64,000 nt of DNA from CAZHJK01 sp964533275 (GTDB lineage Bacteria > Bacillota > Clostridia > Eubacteriales > Garciellaceae). Under the pieces are notes generated by a model. The model was given only the letters and a program-made list of their open reading frames with translations, ran no database searches and had not been told where the DNA came from. Positions within the stretch are counted from its first letter, which is position 1, and every line of letters begins with the position of its first letter. The stretch is from NCBI GenBank assembly GCA_964533275.1, contig CAZHJK010000004.1, positions 62,001 to 126,000 of the forward strand, read 5' to 3'. Position numbers and translations under genes: made by a program. Of this stretch, positions 8,566 to 17,040 are shown in pieces.

Positions 8566-9213
8566 ATGCAATGTGAAAATCATAGTGAAAGAGAAGCCTT
8601 AGCTATTTGTGTATCCTGTGGTAAACCACTTTGTGATGAATGTGATTCAATAGCACAGGGGAAGCATTATTGTGAAGAATGCATTGAAAAAATAGTTGAA
8701 GAACCAGTTACAAAAAAAGAAGTTATAAAAGGGAATAGGGATATAAATGGATTTTTATGGTTTATCTTTTCTTTAATGCCTGGTGCAGGACATATGTATA
8801 TGGGGTTAATGAAAAGAGGGGTCATGTTACTGGGAATATTCTTAGGGGTAATAGCGTTAAATAATTTGTTTTATATGTGGGATATTGGCGCCTTGGGAAG
8901 TGTTTTGGTCTATGTTTATGCATTCTTTGACAGCCTAAGTGTGAAAAAGGCATTGGAAAAGGGAGAAATGGTGGTAGATGAAGGTTTTGAACAATTATCC
9001 CTTGGAAAGATAAATTTATACTATGTTGGAATTGCAATTATCATTTTAGGAATATTGACACTAATACAAATCAATTTAAATATTTTTAATTTTTTACCAA
9101 TAGTAAGAAATATATTTTATGGAATACAAAGAAGTATTTTACCTATTTTACTGATTGTAATAGGAATATGGTTAATCAAACGATCTAAAAAAGAGAAAAA
9201 GTTTGACGAATAA
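8566..9213 (+). CDS. B-box zinc-finger membrane protein
   Basis: A 215-residue protein with an N-terminal B-box-like zinc finger (Cys3, His6, Cys15, Cys18, Cys23, Cys26, His34, Cys36, Cys39). Several hydrophobic helices follow; the segment 'LMPGAGHMYMGLMKRG' is typical of TM2-like membrane proteins. It starts five bases after the anti-sigma stop with GTAGGAGG as ribosome binding site, so it is in the same operon. Proteins of this make-up are common in Clostridia, but their role is unknown. A link to the sigma pathway is suggested only by position. Confidence 0.7.
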   Translation: MQCENHSEREALAICVSCGKPLCDECDSIAQGKHYCEECIEKIVEEPVTKKEVIKGNRDINGFLWFIFSLMPGAGHMYMGLMKRGVMLLGIFLGVIALNNLFYMWDIGALGSVLVYVYAFFDSLSVKKALEKGEMVVDEGFEQLSLGKINLYYVGIAIIILGILTLIQINLNIFNFLPIVRNIFYGIQRSILPILLIVIGIWLIKRSKKEKKFDE

Positions 9214-9218
9214 ATAAT

Positions 9219-9250
9219 AAAATATCAAGGGGATTACCCCTTGATATTTT
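9219..9250 (+). terminator. Intrinsic terminator of the ECF sigma operon
   Basis: The 14-bp stem AAAATATCAAGGGG/CCCCTTGATATTTT has a four-base loop. A- and T-rich flanks on both sides let it also serve the leftward gene ending at 9274. Confidence 0.85.
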
Positions 9251-9273
9251 ATTTAAATAAAAAAACTTAGATT

Positions 9274-9810
9274 TTATAATTTTGATATGGCAGCTCCATC
9301 TTCATAGGCCTTTATGGCCAATAATAAACTTTCAGCTATTACTTGTGCCATTTGGTGTATTAGATGAAGACGGACTTGATGAATAGTAAGTTCTTCTACA
9401 TGATTATATGTATCAACTATTCCTACCAGGGAGAAATCTCCTACCTCGGGGAGTACTTTACCTACACCCTTGCCCGGAGAAATAGCACCTTTTTTTAGTT
9501 GGATTTTACCTACTGATTTATATTTACCTAAGGAAGCGTCTATAGCTAAGATAGGTATATTTGGATTTTTCGTTTGTATATCAGCCATTTTTGACACTAG
9601 GTTAATTGCATGAACAGGATGTTCCAGAGTTCCATATACAGGATAGGGAAAATTGTTTTTTTTCAATTCATGGCCCACCATAGGACCTAAACAATCACCT
9701 ATACATCGATCTGTACCAATACAAAGGGTGAGAAAGGGAAAGTTTAAAGCATTATTAATTGCATAACCAAGTCTTTCTACAACCTTAGGATTATCATATT
9801 TTATTTCCAC
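9274..9810 (-). CDS. yyaC: YyaC family spore protease-like protein
   Basis: A member of the YyaC family, related in fold to the GPR spore protease and found almost only in endospore formers. The 178-residue protein shows the family blocks 'CIGTDRCIGDCLGPMVGHEL', 'VYGTLEHPVHAINL', 'ILAIDASLGK' and 'GKGVGKVLPEVGDFSLVGIV'. The start is placed at GTG 9810, ten bases from GGAGGT; the longer GTG 9822 overlaps that site. The family's substrate is not established. Its presence is the clearest sporulation marker in the window. Confidence 0.85.
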   Translation of the reverse strand: MEIKYDNPKVVERLGYAINNALNFPFLTLCIGTDRCIGDCLGPMVGHELKKNNFPYPVYGTLEHPVHAINLVSKMADIQTKNPNIPILAIDASLGKYKSVGKIQLKKGAISPGKGVGKVLPEVGDFSLVGIVDTYNHVEELTIHQVRLHLIHQMAQVIAESLLLAIKAYEDGAAISKL

Positions 9811-10003
9811 AAATAAATGCACCTCCTTCTTAATAATATATATAGTGGGAGGTGTATAATAATTCCAATAAAATATTACAATCTAAATCATATAATGTTA
9901 TATTCTTAATCTAACCTTTTTTTAAAGGATAATAATATTGGGAAATAATTGAAAAGACTATTAAAAACATATATGATTTATATAAATATAGGAGGTGTTT
10001 GTT

Positions 10004-11212
10004 TTGGAAAAGGGAAAGATTAAATGTATCTTTAAGGATAATATAGGTGGTGATTTTCCTCAATTATTTACTGAGAAGGAAACAAAAACAGTGAGGAATT
10101 TTCATAGGACTATATATAATTACAGGGAAACTCCTCTAGTAAGCTTGGATAACCTAGCTAAGGAATTAGGAGTAGCTAAGGTTTTTGTTAAGGATGAATC
10201 CTATAGATTTGGACTTAATGCCTTTAAGGCTCTTGGGGGAACATATGCAATAGCCAAGGTTATATGCGAAATACTTAGAGTAAACATAATGGATGTAGAT
10301 TATAATTATTTAAAATCTCCTGAGGTAAAGAAAAAGTTAGGTAAAATTACCTTTGCAACGGCTACTGATGGAAATCATGGCAAAGGGGTAGCCTGGGCAG
10401 CTAGACAATTAGGTCAAAGAGCTGTTGTTTATTTACCAAAGGGAGCGGCAAAGAGTAGAGTAGAGGCAATTATAGAAGAAGGTGCCCAGGCACATGTTAC
10501 AAATTTAAACTACGATGATGCTGTAAGGCTAGCCTTTAAGGAGGCTAAGAAAAATGGCTGGTATGTAGTCCAAGACACATCCTGGGAGGGCTATGAGAAA
10601 ATACCAGGCTGGATTATGCAGGGTTATACGACTATGGCTGAGGAAGCCTTAGAACAAATGAAGCTGGAGGGCATTAATAAACCTACCCATTTGTTTTTGC
10701 AGGCTGGGGTTGGAGCTATGGCTGGTGCAGTTCTTGGATATTATGCTAATAAATTCAAGGGAAACCATAGTAGGACAATTGTTATGGAGCCAGATAATGT
10801 TGCTTGTATATATAAATCAGTATTAGCTGGTGATGGTGAACCCCATAGCGTTACTGGAGATCTTGAAACCATAATGGTTGGCTTAGCCTGTGGGGAACCT
10901 AATCCAATGGGATGGAAGATATTAAGAGACTTTGCCAGTGGATATATTGCTTGTCCTGATTATGTTTCTGCACTGGGAATGAGAATCTTAGCAAATCCCT
11001 TGGGTGATGATAGAAAAGTTATAGCTGGAGAATCAGGAGCTGTAGGAGTGGGATTACTATCATTATTAATGCAATCAACTGAACTAAAGAATATTAAGGA
11101 ACATTTAGAATTAGATGAGAATTCAACAATTCTAATATTTAATACAGAGGGAGCGACCGATCCTGAAAATTATAGAAATATAATATGGGATGGGGAATAC
11201 CCGGTTCCCTAG
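10004..11212 (+). CDS. dpaL: Diaminopropionate ammonia-lyase
   Basis: A PLP enzyme that cleaves 2,3-diaminopropionate to pyruvate and two ammonia (E. coli YgeX/DpaL family). The 402-residue protein contains 'YRFGLNAFKALGGTYA', where K75 is the expected PLP Schiff-base lysine, 'ATDGNHGKGVAWAARQLG', and the glycine-rich phosphate loop 'QAGVGAMAGAVLG'. TTG 10004 is chosen because GGAGG lies eight bases upstream; GTG 9995 overlaps it. It stands alone between two leftward genes and ends four bases before a long palindrome. It would let the cell use an unusual amino acid as carbon and nitrogen source. Confidence 0.9.
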   Translation: MEKGKIKCIFKDNIGGDFPQLFTEKETKTVRNFHRTIYNYRETPLVSLDNLAKELGVAKVFVKDESYRFGLNAFKALGGTYAIAKVICEILRVNIMDVDYNYLKSPEVKKKLGKITFATATDGNHGKGVAWAARQLGQRAVVYLPKGAAKSRVEAIIEEGAQAHVTNLNYDDAVRLAFKEAKKNGWYVVQDTSWEGYEKIPGWIMQGYTTMAEEALEQMKLEGINKPTHLFLQAGVGAMAGAVLGYYANKFKGNHSRTIVMEPDNVACIYKSVLAGDGEPHSVTGDLETIMVGLACGEPNPMGWKILRDFASGYIACPDYVSALGMRILANPLGDDRKVIAGESGAVGVGLLSLLMQSTELKNIKEHLELDENSTILIFNTEGATDPENYRNIIWDGEYPVP

Positions 11213-11216
11213 GATA

Positions 11217-11282
11217 AAAGAAGCGCGGGGACGGTTCTTCTGCTTCCTTTTGGAAGCAAGAGAACCGTCCCCGCGCTTCTTT
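11217..11282. repeat. Long palindrome of two REP-like arms (also a terminator)
   Basis: Two inverted copies of the AAGCGCGGGGACGGTTCT...GCTTCC element face each other across a TTTT loop, giving a nearly perfect 31-bp stem (only a CTT/TCT swap breaks it). It starts four bases after the dpaL stop and ends just before the stop of the convergent helicase gene, so it probably ends both transcripts. Confidence 0.85.
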
Positions 11283-11283
11283 C

Positions 11284-12408
11284 TTAGGTGATTTTGCCCT
11301 TGTAATATTCTTTTTTTATAAATTTTATATTATATTCCTTTTCGTAGTTTTTTAGATAGGATATTTCTCTTTGGGTAACTAGGGAGATGGCGGTGCCCTC
11401 TTGTCCTGCTCTTCCGGTTCTACCCACTCTATGAAGATATTGTTTAGTATCTAAAGGAAGATCTAGATTAAATATATGACTTACATTATCAATATCAAGT
11501 CCTCGGGAGGCAACATCTGATGCCACTAGAATTTTATATTTACCACTTCTAAAACCCTCTATTGCATTTTTTCGTTCCATTTTATCGACTGTGCCATGTA
11601 TGGAGCAGGCGTTAAAATTATGGAATTGCAGCTTTGAAATTATATTTTCTAACTGGTCGCTTTTATTTATAAATATAATTGCTTTTTTTGGTTTAATATT
11701 GGCTATTAAGCTTCTAATGACAGTGGGCTTATCTCTTTGTTCTACAGAGAAGTATAGATGCTTTATATTTGGATTAACTTGATTTTTATCCTCTGAAATA
11801 ACAACCACCGGTTCCTTCATCAAATCCTTTGCTGCTTGTAGTGCACTTTTATTTATGGTGGCTGAGAATACCATTAATTGTCTTTCCCTTAAGGTGGTTT
11901 TAATGATGTTTTTTACAAGGGATAAACTGCTCTGGTCTAAGAGTCGGTCCCCTTCATCGATTACAATGGTCTTTACGGTATGGGGCTTGATTTTTTTTCT
12001 TTGTATTAGGTCATAAATTCTGCCAAGGGTACCTACAATTATATGGGGCTTTTCCTTTAACTTTTCAATCTGTCTTTTTATGCTTACATCACCTATTATG
12101 GTAGTAGAGGTAATTAATATATTTGAATTCTGGGATAAGAGTTGTATCTGCTTATCAATTTGCATAACTAGTTCATGGGTGGGTGCAAGTATTATAACTT
12201 GATTTGTTCTTAGTTTAGCATCTATCTTCTGAAAAACAGGTAATAAATAAGCAAAGGTTTTACCGCTTCCTGTCTCAGACTGTCCTATTATATCCTTGTT
12301 ATCTAGTCCTAGGGGAATGGTTTTACTTTGTATGTCAGTAGGTTCAGTAATACCTAGTTTTTTTAATCCAATTATTAAATCATTATTTAATCCCAATTGT
12401 TCAAACAT
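11284..12408 (-). CDS. DEAD-box family RNA helicase (DEGD variant)
   Basis: ATP-dependent RNA helicase, probably used in ribosome assembly or RNA turnover. The 374-residue protein is essentially the bare two-domain core: Q motif 'GITEPTDIQSKTIPLGL', motif I 'SETGSGKT', Ia 'APTHELV', Ib 'GTLGRI', III 'SATIN', then domain 2 with 'DVASRGLDI' and 'HRVGRTGRAG'. Motif II reads D-E-G-D rather than D-E-A-D. There is no C-terminal RNA-binding extension, so it is of the short YfmL-like kind. It lies downstream of cphA but is separated from it by a palindrome that could terminate transcription. Confidence 0.88.
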   Translation of the reverse strand: MFEQLGLNNDLIIGLKKLGITEPTDIQSKTIPLGLDNKDIIGQSETGSGKTFAYLLPVFQKIDAKLRTNQVIILAPTHELVMQIDKQIQLLSQNSNILITSTTIIGDVSIKRQIEKLKEKPHIIVGTLGRIYDLIQRKKIKPHTVKTIVIDEGDRLLDQSSLSLVKNIIKTTLRERQLMVFSATINKSALQAAKDLMKEPVVVISEDKNQVNPNIKHLYFSVEQRDKPTVIRSLIANIKPKKAIIFINKSDQLENIISKLQFHNFNACSIHGTVDKMERKNAIEGFRSGKYKILVASDVASRGLDIDNVSHIFNLDLPLDTKQYLHRVGRTGRAGQEGTAISLVTQREISYLKNYEKEYNIKFIKKEYYKGKIT

Positions 12409-12473
12409 TTTTAGTCTCCTTCAGCGGCTTAATTTTACTTAATTAGACTATTAGACTTTGACCTTGATGTCAA

Positions 12474-12535
12474 GGAAGCGAAGGGACGGTTCTTCTGCTT
12501 CCGTTTGGAAGCGGAAGAACCGTCCCCTTGCTTCT
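12474..12535. repeat. Second long palindrome of two REP-like arms
   Basis: The arms GGAAGCG-AAGGGACGGTTCTTC-TGCTTCC and GGAAGCGGAAGAACCGTCCCCTTGCTTCT form a ~27-bp stem around GTTT. The element directly abuts the cphA stop codon (12536-12538). It can act as the cphA terminator. Confidence 0.85.
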
Positions 12536-15184
12536 CTATGCATTACTCTTTATATTTAAGGAATTTAAATTCTCTTTCTCTAGCTGAGATTTAACCTCTT
12601 TGATAGTTTCCATTATTTCTTCATAATCCTCGAAGAACACTACTACTATATCATTAGCCTTAGCCATTTTTAGAGCTTTCTTAAGGGCGTCTTTTTCGCA
12701 TAACTCAATTTCTATCTTCTCTTTATTCATACCACTAATCATACACCCATTTTTAAGGAATTTTGAAATGGAGCCTCTTTCTAGGGTTCTTTTTTCCTTA
12801 TCTTCCTTTATAATGATATGGTGAAAGTTCTCTCCACATAATTGTCCTATCTTTACTGTGCTAGTTTCACTGCGATCACCGGGAACACCTATCACTCCAA
12901 TTAATCTATTATGCTGCATTTTCTTTAGGGTGGATATTACTTCCCTATAGCCTTCGATATTATGACCATAGTCCACCACAACCTTAAAATCTCTAATGCT
13001 GTGAATATTAAAGCGTCCAGGATTATCTACTATATCGGCTTTAAATTTCCTTAATCCTTGGGCAATTATCTTTGGTTCTATACCTAAGCCATAGGCACCT
13101 GCCACTGCTGCAAGGCTGTTTTTTATATTACATTCCAATAATCCATTTAGGGTTGCTGGTATTTCCTTTATAGGTAGTATTTCATTCTCGGTTTTTCCAT
13201 CAAAAATACATATACAATTATTTTTTATATATACAGCCTTTCCCCCTGCCCTCATATGCTCTCCTATAATAAGCTGGTTTTTTTGATTGGAAAAATAGAT
13301 TATTTTAGTGCTTATATTTTTTGTCATTGCAATACAATATGGGTCATCGGCGTTTAATACAGCATAACCTGTGGCTTGTATTGCCTCTACTACAAGGGAT
13401 TTTACATGGGCTAGCTGCTCTAGGGTATTAATCCCATCTAATCCTAGATGATCTTCACTTATATTAGTAACAATTCCTACATCCGCTAAATCATAACCTA
13501 AGCCTTTTTTTATAATGCCACCTCGAGCTGTTTCAAAAATAGCAGCTTCTACCCTTTTATCCATTAAAACACTTTGGGCACTTAGTGCTCCTGTGGTATC
13601 TCCCTTCATAATACATTGCTGGTCGATATATATTCCCCCTGTGGTAGTCATGCCAACCTTCCAACCTCGCTCCATTAGTATTTTCCCAAGCATTCTGGTG
13701 ATGGTGGTTTTTCCATTGGTTCCTGTTATTGAGATAATTGGTATGGTATATTGGCTATTCTTTGGAAATAGGGAATCTACAATTTTCCTTGCCACATTTC
13801 GTTGTTTTCCCTGGGTAGGATAATGGTGCATTCTAATGCCAGGGGCTGCATTTACTTCTATTACTGCTCCCCCATCCATAAGCATGGAGGATGAAATATC
13901 CTTTGTAGTAACATCAATACCTGCTACATCCAATCCAATAATATTAGCGGCATTTATAGCTATTTCTATATTTTGTGGATGTACTTTATCTGTTACATCT
14001 ATGGCGATACCGCCAGTACTTAAATTATCATTTTCCCGTAGAAAAACAACCTCTCCCTTAGAGGGTATCATATCTAAATCCATATTATTTTTTTTGAGTA
14101 ATAGCTCCATTACAGAGTCAAGCTTTAACTTTGTTAAGGGCTTTTCGTGTTCTTCACCCCTTAAGGGATTTTGGTTTTCTAATTCAATAAGTTCCCTTAT
14201 GTTATTTTTCCCATTTCCTATTACATGGGCAGCTATTCGTTGAGCACAGGCGATAAACTTTCCATCTACTACTAACATTCGATAATGGCAGCCTGGAATA
14301 TATTTTTCTACTACTACTTGGTCGCAAAATTCCTTGGCTATATGAAATGCCGAGGATATGTGCTCATCATCAGTTAAATTTAAAGATACTCCCTTTCCTT
14401 GGTTTCCATGATTCGGCTTTATAACCACTGGATAGCCTATGCGTTTCATATAATCTAAAATGTCCTCTAAATCATCTGATATATATCCAGCTGGAACTGG
14501 TATTCCTGCGGTGGATAACAATTCTTTGGTTATCTTCTTATCACAGGCAATATCCACAGGGATACAACCAGTATTTTCGGTAATGGTTGCCTGAATTCTC
14601 TTGCCAAAACATCCGTAGCCTAATTGTAATAAACTTCCATTACCAATATATAATATAGGAATACCTCTGCTTTGAGCGTCTTCTAAAATTGCCTGGGTAC
14701 TAGGTCCTAAGTTTTGACTTGCTGCTATTTTCTTTAATTTATTAATCTTTTCTTGAAATTTAATATTTATTGTTCCTGTACATAGATCATTCACTAATTC
14801 TTTTGCAAGATATATTACTTCCTCTGCTACAACTCTATTTTCATATTCAAATATTATGGTATATATATTTTCATGTTCAGTTTGTCTAGCCTTGCCAAAG
14901 GAAATATCATAACCTAGTACATTTTGAATTTCTATACAAATATGCTCAAGTACATGGGCTAAATAGGTACCTTCATAGAGTCTATCTACAAAGCCTCCCC
15001 TATAGCCTCGGGCACATTTGTGTTCTCTAAGGGTCGGTATATATTCTAATAACAAATTATTGAAATTTGGAATATCGCAGGTCGGTGTATCATAATACTC
15101 TTCTAAATCAACATCAGCTTTGATACAAGGACGATGATTGTATATATTACGACCATTATAGATGATTAGTTTATTAATTTTCAA
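12536..15184 (-). CDS. cphA: Cyanophycin synthetase
   Basis: Polymerises aspartate and arginine into cyanophycin, a nitrogen and carbon reserve polymer, using ATP. The 882-residue length and domain order fit CphA: an N-terminal domain with 'GTYLAHVLEHICIEIQ', an ATP-grasp domain (about 210-470, with 'GYPVVIKPNHGNQGKGVSL' and 'VEVNAAPGIRMHHYP'), then a Mur-ligase-like domain (about 480-870) opening with P-loop 'TGTNGKTT' and including 'FNIHSI-DFKVVVDYGHN'. The start is TTG 15184 with GGAGGAGAT eight bases upstream. Cyanophycinase lies immediately upstream on the same strand, so synthesis and breakdown are probably co-transcribed. Confidence 0.93.
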   Translation of the reverse strand: MKINKLIIYNGRNIYNHRPCIKADVDLEEYYDTPTCDIPNFNNLLLEYIPTLREHKCARGYRGGFVDRLYEGTYLAHVLEHICIEIQNVLGYDISFGKARQTEHENIYTIIFEYENRVVAEEVIYLAKELVNDLCTGTINIKFQEKINKLKKIAASQNLGPSTQAILEDAQSRGIPILYIGNGSLLQLGYGCFGKRIQATITENTGCIPVDIACDKKITKELLSTAGIPVPAGYISDDLEDILDYMKRIGYPVVIKPNHGNQGKGVSLNLTDDEHISSAFHIAKEFCDQVVVEKYIPGCHYRMLVVDGKFIACAQRIAAHVIGNGKNNIRELIELENQNPLRGEEHEKPLTKLKLDSVMELLLKKNNMDLDMIPSKGEVVFLRENDNLSTGGIAIDVTDKVHPQNIEIAINAANIIGLDVAGIDVTTKDISSSMLMDGGAVIEVNAAPGIRMHHYPTQGKQRNVARKIVDSLFPKNSQYTIPIISITGTNGKTTITRMLGKILMERGWKVGMTTTGGIYIDQQCIMKGDTTGALSAQSVLMDKRVEAAIFETARGGIIKKGLGYDLADVGIVTNISEDHLGLDGINTLEQLAHVKSLVVEAIQATGYAVLNADDPYCIAMTKNISTKIIYFSNQKNQLIIGEHMRAGGKAVYIKNNCICIFDGKTENEILPIKEIPATLNGLLECNIKNSLAAVAGAYGLGIEPKIIAQGLRKFKADIVDNPGRFNIHSIRDFKVVVDYGHNIEGYREVISTLKKMQHNRLIGVIGVPGDRSETSTVKIGQLCGENFHHIIIKEDKEKRTLERGSISKFLKNGCMISGMNKEKIEIELCEKDALKKALKMAKANDIVVVFFEDYEEIMETIKEVKSQLEKENLNSLNIKSNA

Positions 15185-15299
15185 AACTTATCTCCTCCAT
15201 TAAAATTTCTTACCAATTTACTTAACTTTTTTTAACACCAAAGTACTTTAAAAGAATACACATTCCAAGGTTGCAGAAAGTGGTGTGGTGTTTGCAAAA

Positions 15300-16109
15300 C
15301 TACTTTTTTATTATTGCCTTTTTATGGCTAAGGTCATACCCGAAATATTCTGGAAGAATATGTATAGTAACATTAGTCAGAGCCAGGGGTTCATCAGGAA
15401 ATTGTTCAGAAATATTTGTGTATTCAATATTTCTGCCATCTACTATAGTAACAACTCCATTACCCAATACAGTAAATCTGCTATTATCCTCCACTATAAT
15501 AGCTGTGTCCTCATCAATGCCAATACCTAGTATATGTGGATTTTGAGCAACTCCAGCCAATAATCTACCAATTCTTCCTCTTTGATTAAAGTGTTGATCA
15601 ATAATTACATTTTTTATTAAACCCATACCTGGAGCCAGATTAATAGTAACCTTCATAGGAGCTTCTTCATCATCACCCTCTACAATCATGATATCGCTCA
15701 TCATGGAGGCTCCTGCACTGGTGCCTGCCAGCACCTTACCCTGGGAGTAAAATTCATGTATAATATTATGAAAATATGTACCTCCTATAATACTAGAGAT
15801 TCTTAATTGATCTCCTCCAGTAAAAAAAAGACAGTCATAGTCTAGAATTTCATCTAGATGGGGCTTTATATTGGAGCGTTTACGATCCACTATGGGTATG
15901 GTATACACCTTTTTTGCCCCTAAATCATAGAAGATGTTTTCATATTCTAGTCCGACTTCCTCAGGCATACTTGTAGCGGTAGTAATTATTCCGATTTTTG
16001 CTTTATCTTCACCGGATAATTTAATAATTTCCTTTAATATTCTCTTATCTGTTTTTTTATCTTCTCCTCCTCCAATTATCACAAGGGTAGGTTTTTTATT
16101 TTCTGACAT
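15300..16109 (-). CDS. cphB: Cyanophycinase (serine peptidase family S51)
   Basis: Hydrolyses cyanophycin to beta-Asp-Arg dipeptides. The 269-residue protein shows 'LVIIGGGEDKKTD', 'FFTGGDQLRI' and the nucleophile elbow 'LAGTSAGASMMSD' with Ser131, all typical of the S51 cyanophycinase group. ATG 16109 is chosen because AGGAGGGAT lies immediately upstream; an earlier in-frame ATG (16160) has no such site. It is the upstream gene of a cphB-cphA pair with a 115-base gap. The sibling family alpha-aspartyl dipeptidase is less likely, given the cphA neighbour. Confidence 0.92.
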   Translation of the reverse strand: MSENKKPTLVIIGGGEDKKTDKRILKEIIKLSGEDKAKIGIITTATSMPEEVGLEYENIFYDLGAKKVYTIPIVDRKRSNIKPHLDEILDYDCLFFTGGDQLRISSIIGGTYFHNIIHEFYSQGKVLAGTSAGASMMSDIMIVEGDDEEAPMKVTINLAPGMGLIKNVIIDQHFNQRGRIGRLLAGVAQNPHILGIGIDEDTAIIVEDNSRFTVLGNGVVTIVDGRNIEYTNISEQFPDEPLALTNVTIHILPEYFGYDLSHKKAIIKK

Positions 16110-16174
16110 ATTATCCCTCCTGAACTCAATAGTCTTTATTTTTTCCAGATTTTTGTACAATATTCATTAAAATA

Positions 16175-16290
16175 GGCAGGTAGAAGTAGAAGGTAGATGA
16201 TGCATGATATTCAAGGTTGTCATCCTGAGCATTAGCGAAGTATTTTAAATTTTTAGGGTTTTACTGGTAACTGATAACTGATAACTAACA
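16175..16290. repeat. Degenerate heptads and TAACTGA array
   Basis: GGTAGAA-like units (about 16179-16198), one degenerate 'GTCATCCTGAGCATTAGCGAAG' repeat (about 16218-16240) and a TAACTGA heptad run (16268-16287) fill the spacer between cphB and the response regulator. Confidence 0.65.
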
Positions 16291-16356
16291 CCTACCTTAT
16301 ACCAGACTTTTAGTTTATAATAGGATTAATATCATAAATAGGGCAGGTGAATTTGG

Positions 16357-17040
16357 ATGGGTAGGAATAAAAAAATTATGATTGTGGATGATGATGATAA
16401 CATAGTAAAATTGATTTCGCTATATCTAAAAAAAGAAGGCTATGAGTCGGTGGAATATTATAATGCAAAATCTGCATTACATGCCTTTGAAAAGGATGCC
16501 CCTGACTTAGTAATATTAGATATTATGCTACCTGAAATGGATGGATACGATGTATGCAAGGAAATTCGCAAAATAAGTAATATTCCTATTATAATGGTTA
16601 CAGCAAAGGGGGAAACCTTTGATAAGGTTCTGGGATTGGAGCTAGGGGCAGATGATTATATTGTAAAACCCTTTGAGGCAAAGGAACTAACCGCAAGGGT
16701 GAAGGCTGTTCTTAGAAGATATCAATCCGAACAGATAGATGATAAGCAGATTGCTTATCCGAATTTAACCATTAACCTATCAAATTATACCCTTAACTAT
16801 CATGGACAAAGATTAGAATTACCCCCTAAGGAATTAGAGTTATTATATTTCTTAGCCTCTAATCCTAATAGGGTTTATACAAGGGAACAATTATTAGATA
16901 AAATATGGGGTTATGATTATATAGGAGAGAGCAGAACAGTGGATGTGCATGTTAAAAGGTTGCGAAGTAAGCTTAATAGAGAAGATCCTTGGAGAATTAA
17001 GACTATATGGAGTGTAGGTTATAAATTTGAAATGATTTAA
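16357..17040 (+). CDS. OmpR/PhoB-family response regulator
   Basis: Two-component transcription factor of 227 residues. The receiver domain (1-120) has the acidic pocket 'VDDDD' (10-14), phosphoacceptor D55 in 'LVILDIMLPEMDG', the Thr/Lys switch residues in 'IMVTAKG' and 'IVKPFEAKEL'. The C-terminal winged helix (about 130-227) carries 'LPPKELELLYFLASNPNRVYTREQLLDKIWG' and 'TVDVHVKRLRSKL'. The next gene starts on its stop codon (TAATG), so the pair is co-translated with the sensor kinase. A secreted-type HtrA protease follows, which suggests an envelope stress role. Confidence 0.93.
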   Translation: MGRNKKIMIVDDDDNIVKLISLYLKKEGYESVEYYNAKSALHAFEKDAPDLVILDIMLPEMDGYDVCKEIRKISNIPIIMVTAKGETFDKVLGLELGADDYIVKPFEAKELTARVKAVLRRYQSEQIDDKQIAYPNLTINLSNYTLNYHGQRLELPPKELELLYFLASNPNRVYTREQLLDKIWGYDYIGESRTVDVHVKRLRSKLNREDPWRIKTIWSVGYKFEMI

